Of a stretch of DNA of 22,500 bases, positions 8,892 through 16,888 are shown piece by piece. This DNA comes from OLB16 sp964481775 (GTDB lineage: Bacteria; Hinthialibacterota; Hinthialibacteria; OLB16), in NCBI GenBank assembly GCA_964481775.1, contig CAYZUX010000079.1:1-22500 (forward strand). The letters run 5' to 3'. Both the position numbers and the translations under genes were made by a program. The stretch's first letter is position 1. Every line of letters begins with the position of its first letter. The notes beneath the pieces were generated by a model. That model searched no databases. It saw nothing but the letters and a program-made list of their open reading frames with translations, and was not told the DNA's origin.

Positions 8892-9720
8892 CAAACCTGC
8901 CTCTACCTGCCATATCCAAGTGAGTTCGTATCTCTCCAAAATCCTCCGCCTGAGCAATGGATGTCACTCCCGATGCTGTCGATGGACTGCACTCCATCAG
9001 GAACACCCCCCCCTTTTTCAAAACCCGCCTGGTTTGCGGGATGAGCAAACGGTAACAGTCACACCCATCAAAACCTCCATTCAAGGCAAGAAGAGGTTCG
9101 TATTGTGCTACCTGGGGCTCCAGCGTGGACATCTCTGACACAGTCAGATAAGGAGGGTTGCTGACTACCAGGTCCATACTTGCTGAGGCCACTGGTCCAA
9201 GCCACACCGATCGAAACCAGTTCACCCGCTTTTCAATGTCATTCTCCCTGGCACAAGACAGCGCGAAGGGGGAAAGATCACACCCAAACAACGCCGCATG
9301 AGGAAAGAACTCAGCCAGGGACAAAGGAATACATCCGGAGCCAGTCCCGGCATCCAGAATGCGGTTTGCCCAGGGAGCCAGTTCCACGGCCAGGTCGATC
9401 AGTTCCTCGGTTTCGGGACGTGGGATGAGCACTCCTGATCTGACTTTAATGCGAAGATTTCGAAACTCTTTCCATCCGAGAAGGTAAGCTATCGGTTCAT
9501 GCAGAAGGCGGCGGTGGAGTAATCCCGCCGCACGGCTTCCCTGGGATTCATCAAGGGAGCGTTCCGGGTGCGCCAGGATGGAACTCCGCGTTTCACCGGT
9601 CACCTCTACGAGAATCAGTTGCGCCGACAGGTACGCTGATTCGACTCCAGCCTTTTCGAGTTCCCTGCTCGCCCACTCCAGCCAGGCCTTATAAGTGACC
9701 TCACGGGAGAAAGGTTTCAT
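8872..9720 (-). CDS. prmC: Peptide chain release factor N5-glutamine methyltransferase
   Basis: A 282-residue PrmC/HemK, which uses S-adenosylmethionine to methylate the glutamine of the GGQ motif in release factors RF1 and RF2. An N-terminal helical domain with the family features EPIAYLLGWKEF (75-86) and LIPRPETEELID (98-109) precedes the SAM loop DAGTGSG (123-129) and the substrate-glutamine motif NPPY (188-191). Length and motif order match the family. The ATG overlaps the TGA of the upstream glycosyltransferase (ATGA), so it is probably co-translated with it. The usual neighbour prfA is not in the window. Confidence 0.95.
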   Translation of the reverse strand: MKPFSREVTYKAWLEWASRELEKAGVESAYLSAQLILVEVTGETRSSILAHPERSLDESQGSRAAGLLHRRLLHEPIAYLLGWKEFRNLRIKVRSGVLIPRPETEELIDLAVELAPWANRILDAGTGSGCIPLSLAEFFPHAALFGCDLSPFALSCARENDIEKRVNWFRSVWLGPVASASMDLVVSNPPYLTVSEMSTLEPQVAQYEPLLALNGGFDGCDCYRLLIPQTRRVLKKGGVFLMECSPSTASGVTSIAQAEDFGEIRTHLDMAGRGRFVSGIRR

Positions 9721-10898
9721 CGCCCGCGTTTACCGAGGCAGTTCAGGTACAATGACACAAGCCGGTTCGCCTGGTGGATCCAGGAGAGTTCCCCCTCAGC
9801 GAGGCTCCTGGCATTGCGCCCCATTTTTTCCGCCTGTTGGGAATCCGCAAGCAGGAACTGGATGGCTTCAGCCATACTTTGTGGGGTAGGATCACAAGCC
9901 ACTCCAGCCTCCGCCTTTTCAAGCCATTGAACCGTATCTCCCACTCGCGACACCACCACGGGGCGTCCCGAACAGAGATAATCGCCAAACTTGATCGGCC
10001 ACCTGGCACGGTTGACGGGATTGTCTGGCAGTGGAAGCAGGTGGATATCAGAGGCTCCCAAAGGGACCGAGATTTCACTTGGGGCCACACGTCCCAGCAT
10101 CCTTACCTGGGATTTGAGAGCGCCCAAGCGATGTTCTGTGATGTGAGCCAGGTCCCCCTCTTTATCCACTCCCACAACAATCAACAGGGTGGTGGGATTC
10201 GATCTCAGAACTTCGGCAAAGGCCTCCAATAAAAAGGAGTAGTCCCAAAAGGCATATCCCGAGAAGCACAGGATGGGATTATCCAAGGGCAGATTGAGCT
10301 GCTGACGGCATTCCCTCCGGTTGAGAACAGGGATGCGTTGGTGATCACATCCCGAGGGCAGAAGCACCAGGTTTTCCTCGGGGATTCCCACCGAGAGGGC
10401 GCGATTCCAGAGAGATCGTGAAACCACAGTCACAAAATCCGATATGCGTTTCATCCCTTCTTCCAGAAGCGACGCTTCACAACGGTCGATCCATTGCCAC
10501 ATGCGGCGTGGTGTGGTAATTCCACCACGAGTCCACCAGTCGGACCAATCAGAGATGAGTGGGGTACCTCTCAGATATCCCACAAATGCGGGTATCGAAA
10601 CGGCCGGACGGTGCTCGAAGGCATGAATGAGATCCCAGTGGCGCCAACCGGATGGAAGACGCGCAAGAATATCGACTGGCGCATAACCACCATCATGGGT
10701 TCCAACACCACCCCACCGGGGAGTCAGTCGTACAGACACCCCATCCTCAATTCTTTCACTCCAGCACGCGGAGGGGGTATCCGCGCAGCTGATCAATGTC
10801 ACCTCGTGCCCCTTGGCCACAAGATGTTTCGCGAGGGGCAGGCACCGCAAGTAAGACCCACGTCCAACCAGATTGTGATTCAGAAAAAGAATGCGCAC
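9717..10898 (-). CDS. GT-B glycosyltransferase, family 4-like
   Basis: A protein of about 393 residues with two Rossmann-like halves typical of GT4 enzymes. The N-terminal half starts RILFLNHNLVGRGSYLRCLPLAKHL. The C-terminal half carries a nucleotide-sugar-binding stretch, PIKFGDYLCSGRPVVVSRVGD, in which Asp takes the place of the more usual Glu of the E-x7-E region, and ends in the common SxAEAIQFLL and LAEGELSW helices. There is no signal peptide or membrane helix, so it should act in the cytoplasm or on the inner membrane face. The frame opens at a TTG (10916), but GTG at 10898 gives the canonical xRILFLN start and is preferred. It lies 45 bases after the GH2-like gene and overlaps prmC. 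Acceptor and donor sugars cannot be told. Confidence 0.88.
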   Translation of the reverse strand: MRILFLNHNLVGRGSYLRCLPLAKHLVAKGHEVTLISCADTPSACWSERIEDGVSVRLTPRWGGVGTHDGGYAPVDILARLPSGWRHWDLIHAFEHRPAVSIPAFVGYLRGTPLISDWSDWWTRGGITTPRRMWQWIDRCEASLLEEGMKRISDFVTVVSRSLWNRALSVGIPEENLVLLPSGCDHQRIPVLNRRECRQQLNLPLDNPILCFSGYAFWDYSFLLEAFAEVLRSNPTTLLIVVGVDKEGDLAHITEHRLGALKSQVRMLGRVAPSEISVPLGASDIHLLPLPDNPVNRARWPIKFGDYLCSGRPVVVSRVGDTVQWLEKAEAGVACDPTPQSMAEAIQFLLADSQQAEKMGRNARSLAEGELSWIHQANRLVSLYLNCLGKRGR

Positions 10899-10943
10899 GG
10901 GATCAGCACCATACAACTACGCTGGAGCATTCGAGTCCGGGGA

Positions 10944-13900
10944 TCATTTGGAACGTCGGACGATGATCGGACCGAAGACAGCATCGCCCTGTTCGAGCAC
11001 AAGCCGGAAATCGCACCGTCCATACTGACGGTTGGCGAAGCGGGCATCAGGAACCGAAAATACCAGGATCTTCCAGACTCCTATTTCGAGGACCGGCCTT
11101 GCCGAGGTGCGTTTTGTGGCACTACCGGTTCCCAGGAGATTATCTGACGAGTCGTAATCGAGCCTGACGCGCGAGGGATTGTTGCCGCAGTACACCTGGA
11201 CCTGGATCTCAGCCGGTCCAGATTGGTCGAACCAGAAACGATCATCGATATCATAGTAGATCTCTTTTGCTGATGAAATTGGCCGAACACCTTTGAACTG
11301 AGTCCCAGCCTGGTCGGTGTAGATCCCGGTTTCATACGGAGCATCCTGCAAAGGAAGGGCACGGATGGGCTCATTGGCACCGGTGCCCGCTTCCTTGGCG
11401 GTAATCTCTCCCCGGCTCGTGGTCCCGATTGGAGCACGGAAAGGTGTCGAGGTCTTGGGGAGCGCTGCCAACACTGGACCCTGTCCAGAACCTACCCAAC
11501 GGAAGGCATTCTTCAGGAGCAAGGACGCTACAGGGTCCTCATTAGCCTTATCCAGCATTTCAAGCTGGGAGAGCAGAACCTTCCCTTCACCCAGCTTCAC
11601 TTCATACACCACCTCGTTCCAATTGAGGCTGCCACTGGAGGGAATAACATCCGCTAAAACATTGATCTGTCCCTTATCCATTGGGCCCTCCTCGGAAAGG
11701 CTGAAGACTGAGGTAGCGACAACCCCTTCACGGCCCCATTCACGGAGGTCTTCACGAGTAACACCCATGAAGATTGGGTGATCGCCCATTCTTAGGTTTA
11801 CAAAATCGATGCCTGTGGGCCAGCCAGCAGGCTGATCGCTCATCCGGTTGCCTGGGAATGGACCCGAAAAGGCCCAACGGCTTTCGTGTTTGTGCTGTGG
11901 CAACACAAGCAGCCGCCCTCCCGATCGAATCCATTGGTCGATTTGAGGCCAGGCTCGTGCGACATAGTGATCATAACAATCAGGACCTATCACCAGGCCC
12001 ACCAGTTTGGGAAGCTGGGCAAGGTCGTTAAATGCTGGGATCGAAATCTTGTGGGATTCCAGGTATCTCACCAGATTCCCGATAGTGTCATAGACCGCAA
12101 TCCCCTCCCGCACGTCCTTGGGTCCAAGGGTGCAGAATGCGGGATTCCCGACACGAATGGTTTTCCGGTTGGATGCAATTTCCTGTTCTCCCGATACCAA
12201 ACGTACACGAACTTCAGCGGTTTCCAAGCCAATGGCATCGGGTATTTTCAAGGCCAATGGATGAGACCGGCTTGAGTAATACCCTGTCTGGGGAATTTCA
12301 CTTTGGGCTGAGGCAGGTTCCTGACCTTGCGACCGGAAGATCTCACACACAAGCAGGCTGGAAGTGATGGTTCCACCGGCAACATCATCATTGGCCACTG
12401 TAAAGGAAGCATCGAGAACCTCACCCGCGAAGTAGTGATTCCGGACCCCATTCATCACCACGATGACTGGCATATAGGCTTTTTCGACTGCATCAACAAT
12501 CGGCTTGGAGGTCATGGCGGAGGGAGTCATCGGGTTAAAAAACCAGTTCGCACAGGTAAAGGGAAAGATCCCCGCAATCCGGTTCCTGGAGGGGTCGCGC
12601 AGAGCGCGGGCCTGTTCAATAAGGTGTTTGGCCTGACGAGCCTGGTACTCCAGAAGGACCACATTATCTTCGGGGGGAGATCCTACTCGCATCCGGCTGG
12701 CGGCTTCTTCGGCGGGCGACTGGATCACTTCTCCCTGCCCACAGGAGGAGTAACCACATTGAGCCTCGGAGGCGACCCAGGGTGAGGCCCCTCCTTCCTC
12801 TCCTTTCCGGTAGCCAGACCATTGGTTGAGAAAGCGACGCCAATCTCTGATCCGTTGCTCATACCATCCCAGGCCAGTCTGCCAATCCTCAATCAAGGCA
12901 CCCAGGTGACCCATGTTGTTGGTATCCGGAATAACCACCCGCGAGGATCCCACAACCGTATTGGCAAGGGCTTTGGTCAAGATGAGCAGGGCAGTCTCTG
13001 TGGAAAGGCGTGTACCCTCATCGGTTCGCGCAGCTGCGGCATAATTGCCAGAGCCGACCGACCAGACCACGGCACTGGGATGGTTGCGCAGCATACGCGC
13101 GGTTTGGATGAGCTCCTGGGTAGCCTGACGAATGAACGCCGGATTTGTCAGGTTATAGGGACCATCTTCAGCGGACAGTGGACCCTCGATCCATGCCAGC
13201 AAGCCGATCTCGTCACACAGACGCAGCCACATGCTGGATGGGGGCTCATGAGCGAAACGAACCATTCTTACTCCTGCCTGCTTGAGCCCGTTCAAGTGAG
13301 CACGAGCCACCTCCTCTGGAGGGTTTTCATAATGAGGGGGAGAAGCTGCCCCAAAAAGGAAATAGGGCTTCCCATTCAACAGGAACAAACCCTTACCGGT
13401 GGAAAAGCTGCGGAATCCAAAATCAATTTCACGAAAATCCACATTTCCGGTTGGCCCAGTCAACCTGGCAGAAAGCCGGTACAAAACCGGTTTTTCGGGA
13501 GACCAGGGTTTGGCGAGTGCCAGGTTGGATATGGCGATGGTCAAGCCACGGTATTTGGTCCGGTCGAATTTCATCGGCTGTGAACGAGGCCCATAGATCC
13601 GGGTCCCGGTATCAAGTTCCGCAATCACCAATTCCAGGGTACTAGTACCCACCGCTTCATCGGAAACCATGACATCGACTGAAAGGGATTGCAGGTTGGG
13701 GGAGATGGCGATATCCAGAAACCTTTCTTTGGGAACAATTCGCAAGGTGACGGGACGGTAGATCCCACCCACTGTAGGATCAAATCCCAGTGGGATCTGA
13801 CTGGTGGCATTGATCTCCGCACCCGGATTACGGTCGTAGAAGGCAGTCTTGTCGAAGACACGTACCGCAAGGGTATTCGTGGCTGGTTCAAGCGAAGCAG

Positions 13901-14426
13901 CGGGGAATTCGAATTCGAAGGGGGTGTAGGCTCCACGGATACGTTTTCCGATCAAGGCTCCATTCAACCAGACCGAGGCTTGAGCCGAGACTCCTTCAAA
14001 ACGAAGAACACCGATAAGATTCGCGGGATCCATACTTTTATCTTTTGTTGGGTAAGCCTCGGATGGAACCTGGAATTGGAGACGATACCAGGCTTCACCA
14101 TCATGATTGGGGTGAGGGCCTCCCGGGAAGGTGGGTTCGGTCCAGGGCCAGGCACCGGGTGCCTGATCCCAATAGCCTGGGACACGGATCTTCTCCCACT
14201 TGACCTTGGGAAGAGATACCCCGCTTAAACGTTCTACCAGCTTGCTGTCAGAGGCATCATGGATATCGCTGGGGACAGGGTAGAAAAGCCATTCTCCATC
14301 CAAGGAGACAGTCCCTCCCCATGCGTAAGAAGACAGCCCTCCCGCCATGCAACATGCAAGCACAAGAAGCAGTCTCCACACACATCCACTGGATAATCCG
14401 CCAGAACAGTGCATGCCCAAGACCAT
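10944..14426 (-). CDS. Secreted GH2-like glycoside hydrolase family protein, large multi-domain
   Basis: About 1160 residues with a signal peptide (VWRLLLVLACCMAGG before the mature LDGEW start). The order is a jelly-roll GH2 sugar-binding domain (FPGGPHPN, WYRLQFQVP, VWLNGALIG), an Ig-like domain and a TIM barrel starting at LLNGKPYFLFGAASPP with the typical VRMVRFAHEPP and CDEIGLLAWIEGPL. The nucleophile region is WVASEAQCGY (Glu554). The acid/base region reads WSVGSGNY where GH2 enzymes have WSxGNE, so the usual glutamate is missing. Downstream is a region resembling a class I amidotransferase fold (GLVIGPDCYDHY, about 810 on), and a final beta-rich carbohydrate-binding-like segment. The frame opens at a TTG (14456); ATG at 14426 or 14414 starts closer to the signal peptide. 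Beta-galactosidase or beta-glucuronidase-like activity is possible but unproven. Confidence 0.85.
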   Translation of the reverse strand: MVLGMHCSGGLSSGCVWRLLLVLACCMAGGLSSYAWGGTVSLDGEWLFYPVPSDIHDASDSKLVERLSGVSLPKVKWEKIRVPGYWDQAPGAWPWTEPTFPGGPHPNHDGEAWYRLQFQVPSEAYPTKDKSMDPANLIGVLRFEGVSAQASVWLNGALIGKRIRGAYTPFEFEFPAASLEPATNTLAVRVFDKTAFYDRNPGAEINATSQIPLGFDPTVGGIYRPVTLRIVPKERFLDIAISPNLQSLSVDVMVSDEAVGTSTLELVIAELDTGTRIYGPRSQPMKFDRTKYRGLTIAISNLALAKPWSPEKPVLYRLSARLTGPTGNVDFREIDFGFRSFSTGKGLFLLNGKPYFLFGAASPPHYENPPEEVARAHLNGLKQAGVRMVRFAHEPPSSMWLRLCDEIGLLAWIEGPLSAEDGPYNLTNPAFIRQATQELIQTARMLRNHPSAVVWSVGSGNYAAAARTDEGTRLSTETALLILTKALANTVVGSSRVVIPDTNNMGHLGALIEDWQTGLGWYEQRIRDWRRFLNQWSGYRKGEEGGASPWVASEAQCGYSSCGQGEVIQSPAEEAASRMRVGSPPEDNVVLLEYQARQAKHLIEQARALRDPSRNRIAGIFPFTCANWFFNPMTPSAMTSKPIVDAVEKAYMPVIVVMNGVRNHYFAGEVLDASFTVANDDVAGGTITSSLLVCEIFRSQGQEPASAQSEIPQTGYYSSRSHPLALKIPDAIGLETAEVRVRLVSGEQEIASNRKTIRVGNPAFCTLGPKDVREGIAVYDTIGNLVRYLESHKISIPAFNDLAQLPKLVGLVIGPDCYDHYVARAWPQIDQWIRSGGRLLVLPQHKHESRWAFSGPFPGNRMSDQPAGWPTGIDFVNLRMGDHPIFMGVTREDLREWGREGVVATSVFSLSEEGPMDKGQINVLADVIPSSGSLNWNEVVYEVKLGEGKVLLSQLEMLDKANEDPVASLLLKNAFRWVGSGQGPVLAALPKTSTPFRAPIGTTSRGEITAKEAGTGANEPIRALPLQDAPYETGIYTDQAGTQFKGVRPISSAKEIYYDIDDRFWFDQSGPAEIQVQVYCGNNPSRVRLDYDSSDNLLGTGSATKRTSARPVLEIGVWKILVFSVPDARFANRQYGRCDFRLVLEQGDAVFGPIIVRRSK

Positions 14427-14537
14427 AATGTCCAGATCAAAACTTGATAGTACCAAGGTTCCGGGGAAGATACAGCTTAAACCTGCGTGGTTCGGTCAGA
14501 TTGTTTTTTCCCAGTGTGGAAGCTCAAACCGGAGAGT

Positions 14538-14566
14538 TGGGGGTGGTTCTTCATGCCCCACCCCCA
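14538..14566 (-). terminator. GC-rich hairpin, possible terminator of the 14621-15547 gene
   Basis: TGGGGGTGG pairs with CCACCCCCA across an 11-base loop. It lies 55 bases past the stop of the upstream minus-strand gene and before the GH2-like gene. The 9-bp stem is strong, but no T-run follows on the minus strand, so it may be a Rho-assisted stop, an mRNA-stabilising stem or a partial read-through site. Confidence 0.35.
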
Positions 14567-14620
14567 TTCCTTGATGTTCCTAAAACGATCTATTCTGACT
14601 GCTTAACCTGAAGTCCTGGC

Positions 14621-15547
14621 TTAATACAGATCCCAATTCTCCACCTCAGCCGTGGGCGGGAAGGAACTCAGAGGGTCACCCAAAGCCCACTGTGCGGCAC
14701 GCACGAAAAGCAGGCGACCTGTTTCATTGAGTGCGATAAAACGACGCCGAGTTCCACCAGAACCATTGTCATTGACAAAGATATGCACATACCTTGCACT
14801 GGCGGCCTGCCCATTCGCCATTGTCGCACCTTTGTCCAGAACAGCAAAGACAGCCAGAGATTCATCGAAGGGATTCACAGCAAGAACGGTAAGCCCAGGA
14901 GCGGCTGCAGAGATCGGCTCCTGCGGCCAGGCAAACTCATAGTTCTTTTTGTATGGTGTAGTACTGTCTACTGCAGGATCGGGACGGCAATAAGCATCTT
15001 CGGTTGGATACGGATCACGCAGGATTTTAACCATTCCATTGGCATCTGTTTGGATGCCTTGGGTGATCGGGTGAGTGGTGTTGACAATCTTAATATATTG
15101 GGTCTTGCTGGCATCCTGTGGCCACCGGTTACTATCTGCACTTTGACCGTTGTCCGTATAAAAGGGGATATAACCGGTTCTTGAGCTGTTTTGAAGAGTA
15201 ACATGCTCTCCCATCATAGCGGCTACTCCAGCTGGAACTGCCTGAACATCCCCCGAAGAGCTGCTGCCAGATAGAATTACCAGCTCCAATGTATCCCCAC
15301 GAGCCTCCAGATCCGCAATACTGTCAGGTAGATTCACGTCTGGAACAAGTTTTCCACGATACCCGGCATTTTGAAGCAAGATCACCATCGCCATATCACC
15401 AGCAGTGGGGCCTTCCCCAAATGGAGTTGCGAACCCCTGGTTCCTGCTGGAGACCAAAAATGTACCTCTTGGATCTGGATCCTGGGCTAAAGCAAGCATC
15501 GGAAAAGCCACCAACAACACCACACACAGCACAATGTACTTTCTCAT
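14621..15547 (-). CDS. Secreted protein of unknown function, distantly ThuA / amidotransferase-fold-like
   Basis: 308 residues. A clean signal peptide (MRKYIVLCVVLLVAFPMLALAQ) marks it as exported. A start four codons upstream would be a GTG lying inside the AGGAAGGAG ribosome binding site, so the ATG at 15547 is preferred. The mature part opens with a strand (GTFLVSSRNQG), then LELVILSGSSSSGDV, a segment around VPAGVAAMMGEHVTLQNSS, and IVNTTHPITQGIQ. This alternation of strand and helix, and the HPIT-G motif, resemble secreted ThuA-like or GATase-fold proteins, but no catalytic residue can be named. The end (RRRFIALNETGRLLFVRAAQWALGD) is typical of such folds. It has its own probable promoter and lies between two glycan-active genes. 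The function is not known. Confidence 0.8.
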   Translation of the reverse strand: MRKYIVLCVVLLVAFPMLALAQDPDPRGTFLVSSRNQGFATPFGEGPTAGDMAMVILLQNAGYRGKLVPDVNLPDSIADLEARGDTLELVILSGSSSSGDVQAVPAGVAAMMGEHVTLQNSSRTGYIPFYTDNGQSADSNRWPQDASKTQYIKIVNTTHPITQGIQTDANGMVKILRDPYPTEDAYCRPDPAVDSTTPYKKNYEFAWPQEPISAAAPGLTVLAVNPFDESLAVFAVLDKGATMANGQAASARYVHIFVNDNGSGGTRRRFIALNETGRLLFVRAAQWALGDPLSSFPPTAEVENWDLY

Positions 15548-15550
15548 TTC

Positions 15551-15559
15551 GACTGTCAC
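15551..15559 (-). promoter_or_regulatory. Ribosome binding site that fixes the start at 15547
   Basis: AGGAAGGAG ends within about a dozen bases of the ATG at 15547 and overlaps the competing GTG, which it therefore cannot serve. Edges of the site are approximate to a few bases. Confidence 0.6.
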
Positions 15560-15632
15560 TCCTTCCTGAATAGATTGATTTGCTCACTAAATCAAAAACA
15601 CTTCTGTGGAACTTTCAGGCTGATCGAATTCC

Positions 15633-15648
15633 TCCTTTCACGAAAGGA
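15633..15648. promoter_or_regulatory. Palindromic operator-like site
   Basis: Two seven-base arms, TCCTTTC and GAAAGGA, flank a 2-base centre. The palindrome starts right at the -10 box of the candidate promoter on the minus strand, about where transcription would begin, a position typical of a repressor operator. No regulator gene is in the window. Confidence 0.35.
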
Positions 15649-15677
15649 TTCTCGAACCAAAATACCAAGGCTGTCAA
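15648..15677 (-). promoter_or_regulatory. Sigma70-like promoter for the 14621-15547 gene
   Basis: On the minus strand a perfect -35 TTGACA is followed after 18 bases by GAGAAT, which keeps four of six -10 positions. It lies about 100 bases before the ATG and gives an untranslated leader of some 90 bases. The -35 is the best in the window; the -10 is modest. Confidence 0.4.
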
Positions 15678-15728
15678 TCAAAGATTTCATTTTCTCATGG
15701 AAAAAAAATACTATACGAATGAAATAAA

Positions 15729-16781
15729 TTATTCCCCGGCTATCCGGACTTGCCCCTCTTTGACTTCCAGGCGGGCACAGCGAATCCCTGATCCAGCCCC
15801 TTCCTCGTAATACACAAACAGAATTTCTCCGTTGTGGGCTTCCAGAAGGCTTGGGTAGGCTCCAATTCGGGTATCCACCTGGAGCGGGCCTTGCCAGGTT
15901 TTGGCTTCATCCGCAGTCCAATAGACAGAGGTTCCCGGTAAACGGAGCCCCAAAAGGATCGTCCCACTGGAATGGCGTAACAGATAAGGACAGTGTCCCT
16001 TAAAGCCGATATCCTTGACCGGTGACCAGGTCAATCCGCCATCTGCTGAAAGCGAGTAGTGCATGTTGACTTTTCCACCTCTCAAGGCCGCGAACAGGGT
16101 GCCATCTTTGAGTTGGATCACATCTGTTTCCGCATCCAGCCGGATCCCGCTGTTCTCATCGATGGTACGGAAATCGGTCCAAGTCTTGCCTCCGTCATAG
16201 GATTTCACTGTCGAACCAAAGGCGGTATTCCCGTCGACACTCTCATGGTAGAGACCAAGGATCAGCGAACCATCAGCCAGCTGTCTTACCGGCGTGGAAC
16301 AAGCCACCCAATAAGGGATGGCCAGTTTGAGAGGTTCAGGAGTACTCCAGGTGACTCCCTTATCGATTGACCGGGACAGGAGCACACGGATCCCGCGCTG
16401 GCCACTTTTTTCACCCTCATAAGTAAACCAGTTACACAGGAGGGAACCATCCTGGAGTTGAGCTACTGAGGGGTCACGGTCATCGCGCGTTGTATCGAGG
16501 ATGACGGTGGGAGCGCTCCAGGTCTTGCCCTCATCACCCGATCTGATGGCCATGATACGTCCCCCCTTCGGCCACTCCGTATTGGGAAGCGATACGTGGC
16601 CATACCCTGAATAGAACACACACAGGATTTCCCCATTTTGAAGACGGCAGACATCGGGAAAGGCAGCATAACCCCCCGCATCAGATCCACTGCAGATCAA
16701 CCGGGAGGATTCGGCAAAGAGTGGAAGTATCGGGGCAAGTGTCAGGGTCAGTACAACAGAAAATTTGTGATATGGTTTCAT
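15729..16781 (-). CDS. Secreted sialidase-like (BNR/Asp-box) beta-propeller
   Basis: 350 residues with a signal peptide (1-23, ending LPLFA). Asp-box motifs of the SxDxGxTW type occur at 81-88, 138-145, 194-201 and 245-252, with a degenerate fifth copy at 289-296 (TADEAKTW). They alternate with strands such as VCRLQNGEILCVFY and VRQLADGSLILGLYH, which is a six-bladed sialidase propeller as in GH33 and related BNR proteins. The usual FRIP motif near the N terminus is not seen; the position reads AFPDVCRL. True sialidase activity is therefore uncertain, and a different exo-glycosidase or a glycan-binding role is possible. The ATG is fixed because the signal peptide begins there; no Shine-Dalgarno is visible. 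Confidence 0.85.
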   Translation of the reverse strand: MKPYHKFSVVLTLTLAPILPLFAESSRLICSGSDAGGYAAFPDVCRLQNGEILCVFYSGYGHVSLPNTEWPKGGRIMAIRSGDEGKTWSAPTVILDTTRDDRDPSVAQLQDGSLLCNWFTYEGEKSGQRGIRVLLSRSIDKGVTWSTPEPLKLAIPYWVACSTPVRQLADGSLILGLYHESVDGNTAFGSTVKSYDGGKTWTDFRTIDENSGIRLDAETDVIQLKDGTLFAALRGGKVNMHYSLSADGGLTWSPVKDIGFKGHCPYLLRHSSGTILLGLRLPGTSVYWTADEAKTWQGPLQVDTRIGAYPSLLEAHNGEILFVYYEEGAGSGIRCARLEVKEGQVRIAGE

Positions 16782-16790
16782 AGTGGGGAT

Positions 16791-16818
16791 AGTGTATGCC
16801 CATATGAAGTTTTTCCAA
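16791..16818 (-). promoter_or_regulatory. Possible promoter of the sialidase-like gene
   Basis: TTGGAA and TACACT are separated by 16 bases on the minus strand. The -10 lies only 9 bases before the ATG, which would give a nearly leaderless transcript and would fit the absence of a ribosome binding site. Both boxes match the consensus only four in six. Confidence 0.2.
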
Positions 16819-16830
16819 TATGGGGAAAAA
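16810..16830. repeat. Short inverted repeat between divergent genes
   Basis: TTTTTCC and GGAAAAA form perfect seven-base arms around a 7-base centre. The repeat is in the 107-base divergent gap between the sialidase-like gene and waaA, overlapping the candidate -35 of the former. It could be an operator. Confidence 0.25.
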
Positions 16831-16888
16831 AGGATGCTATTCTTTCATCCTCGCTTCAGGGAGAGGATTCTGATAAAAAAGGCCTCCT

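Noticed and set aside
10494..11147. 217-codon plus-strand frame opposite the glycosyltransferase and GH2-like genes
   Set aside because: It is antisense to two well-supported genes and has low-complexity, family-free content; the same holds for the 253-codon frame at 12822-13583.
15700..15710. A-run read as a T-run terminator for the sialidase-like gene
   Set aside because: The T-run on the minus strand is not preceded by a convincing GC-rich stem.
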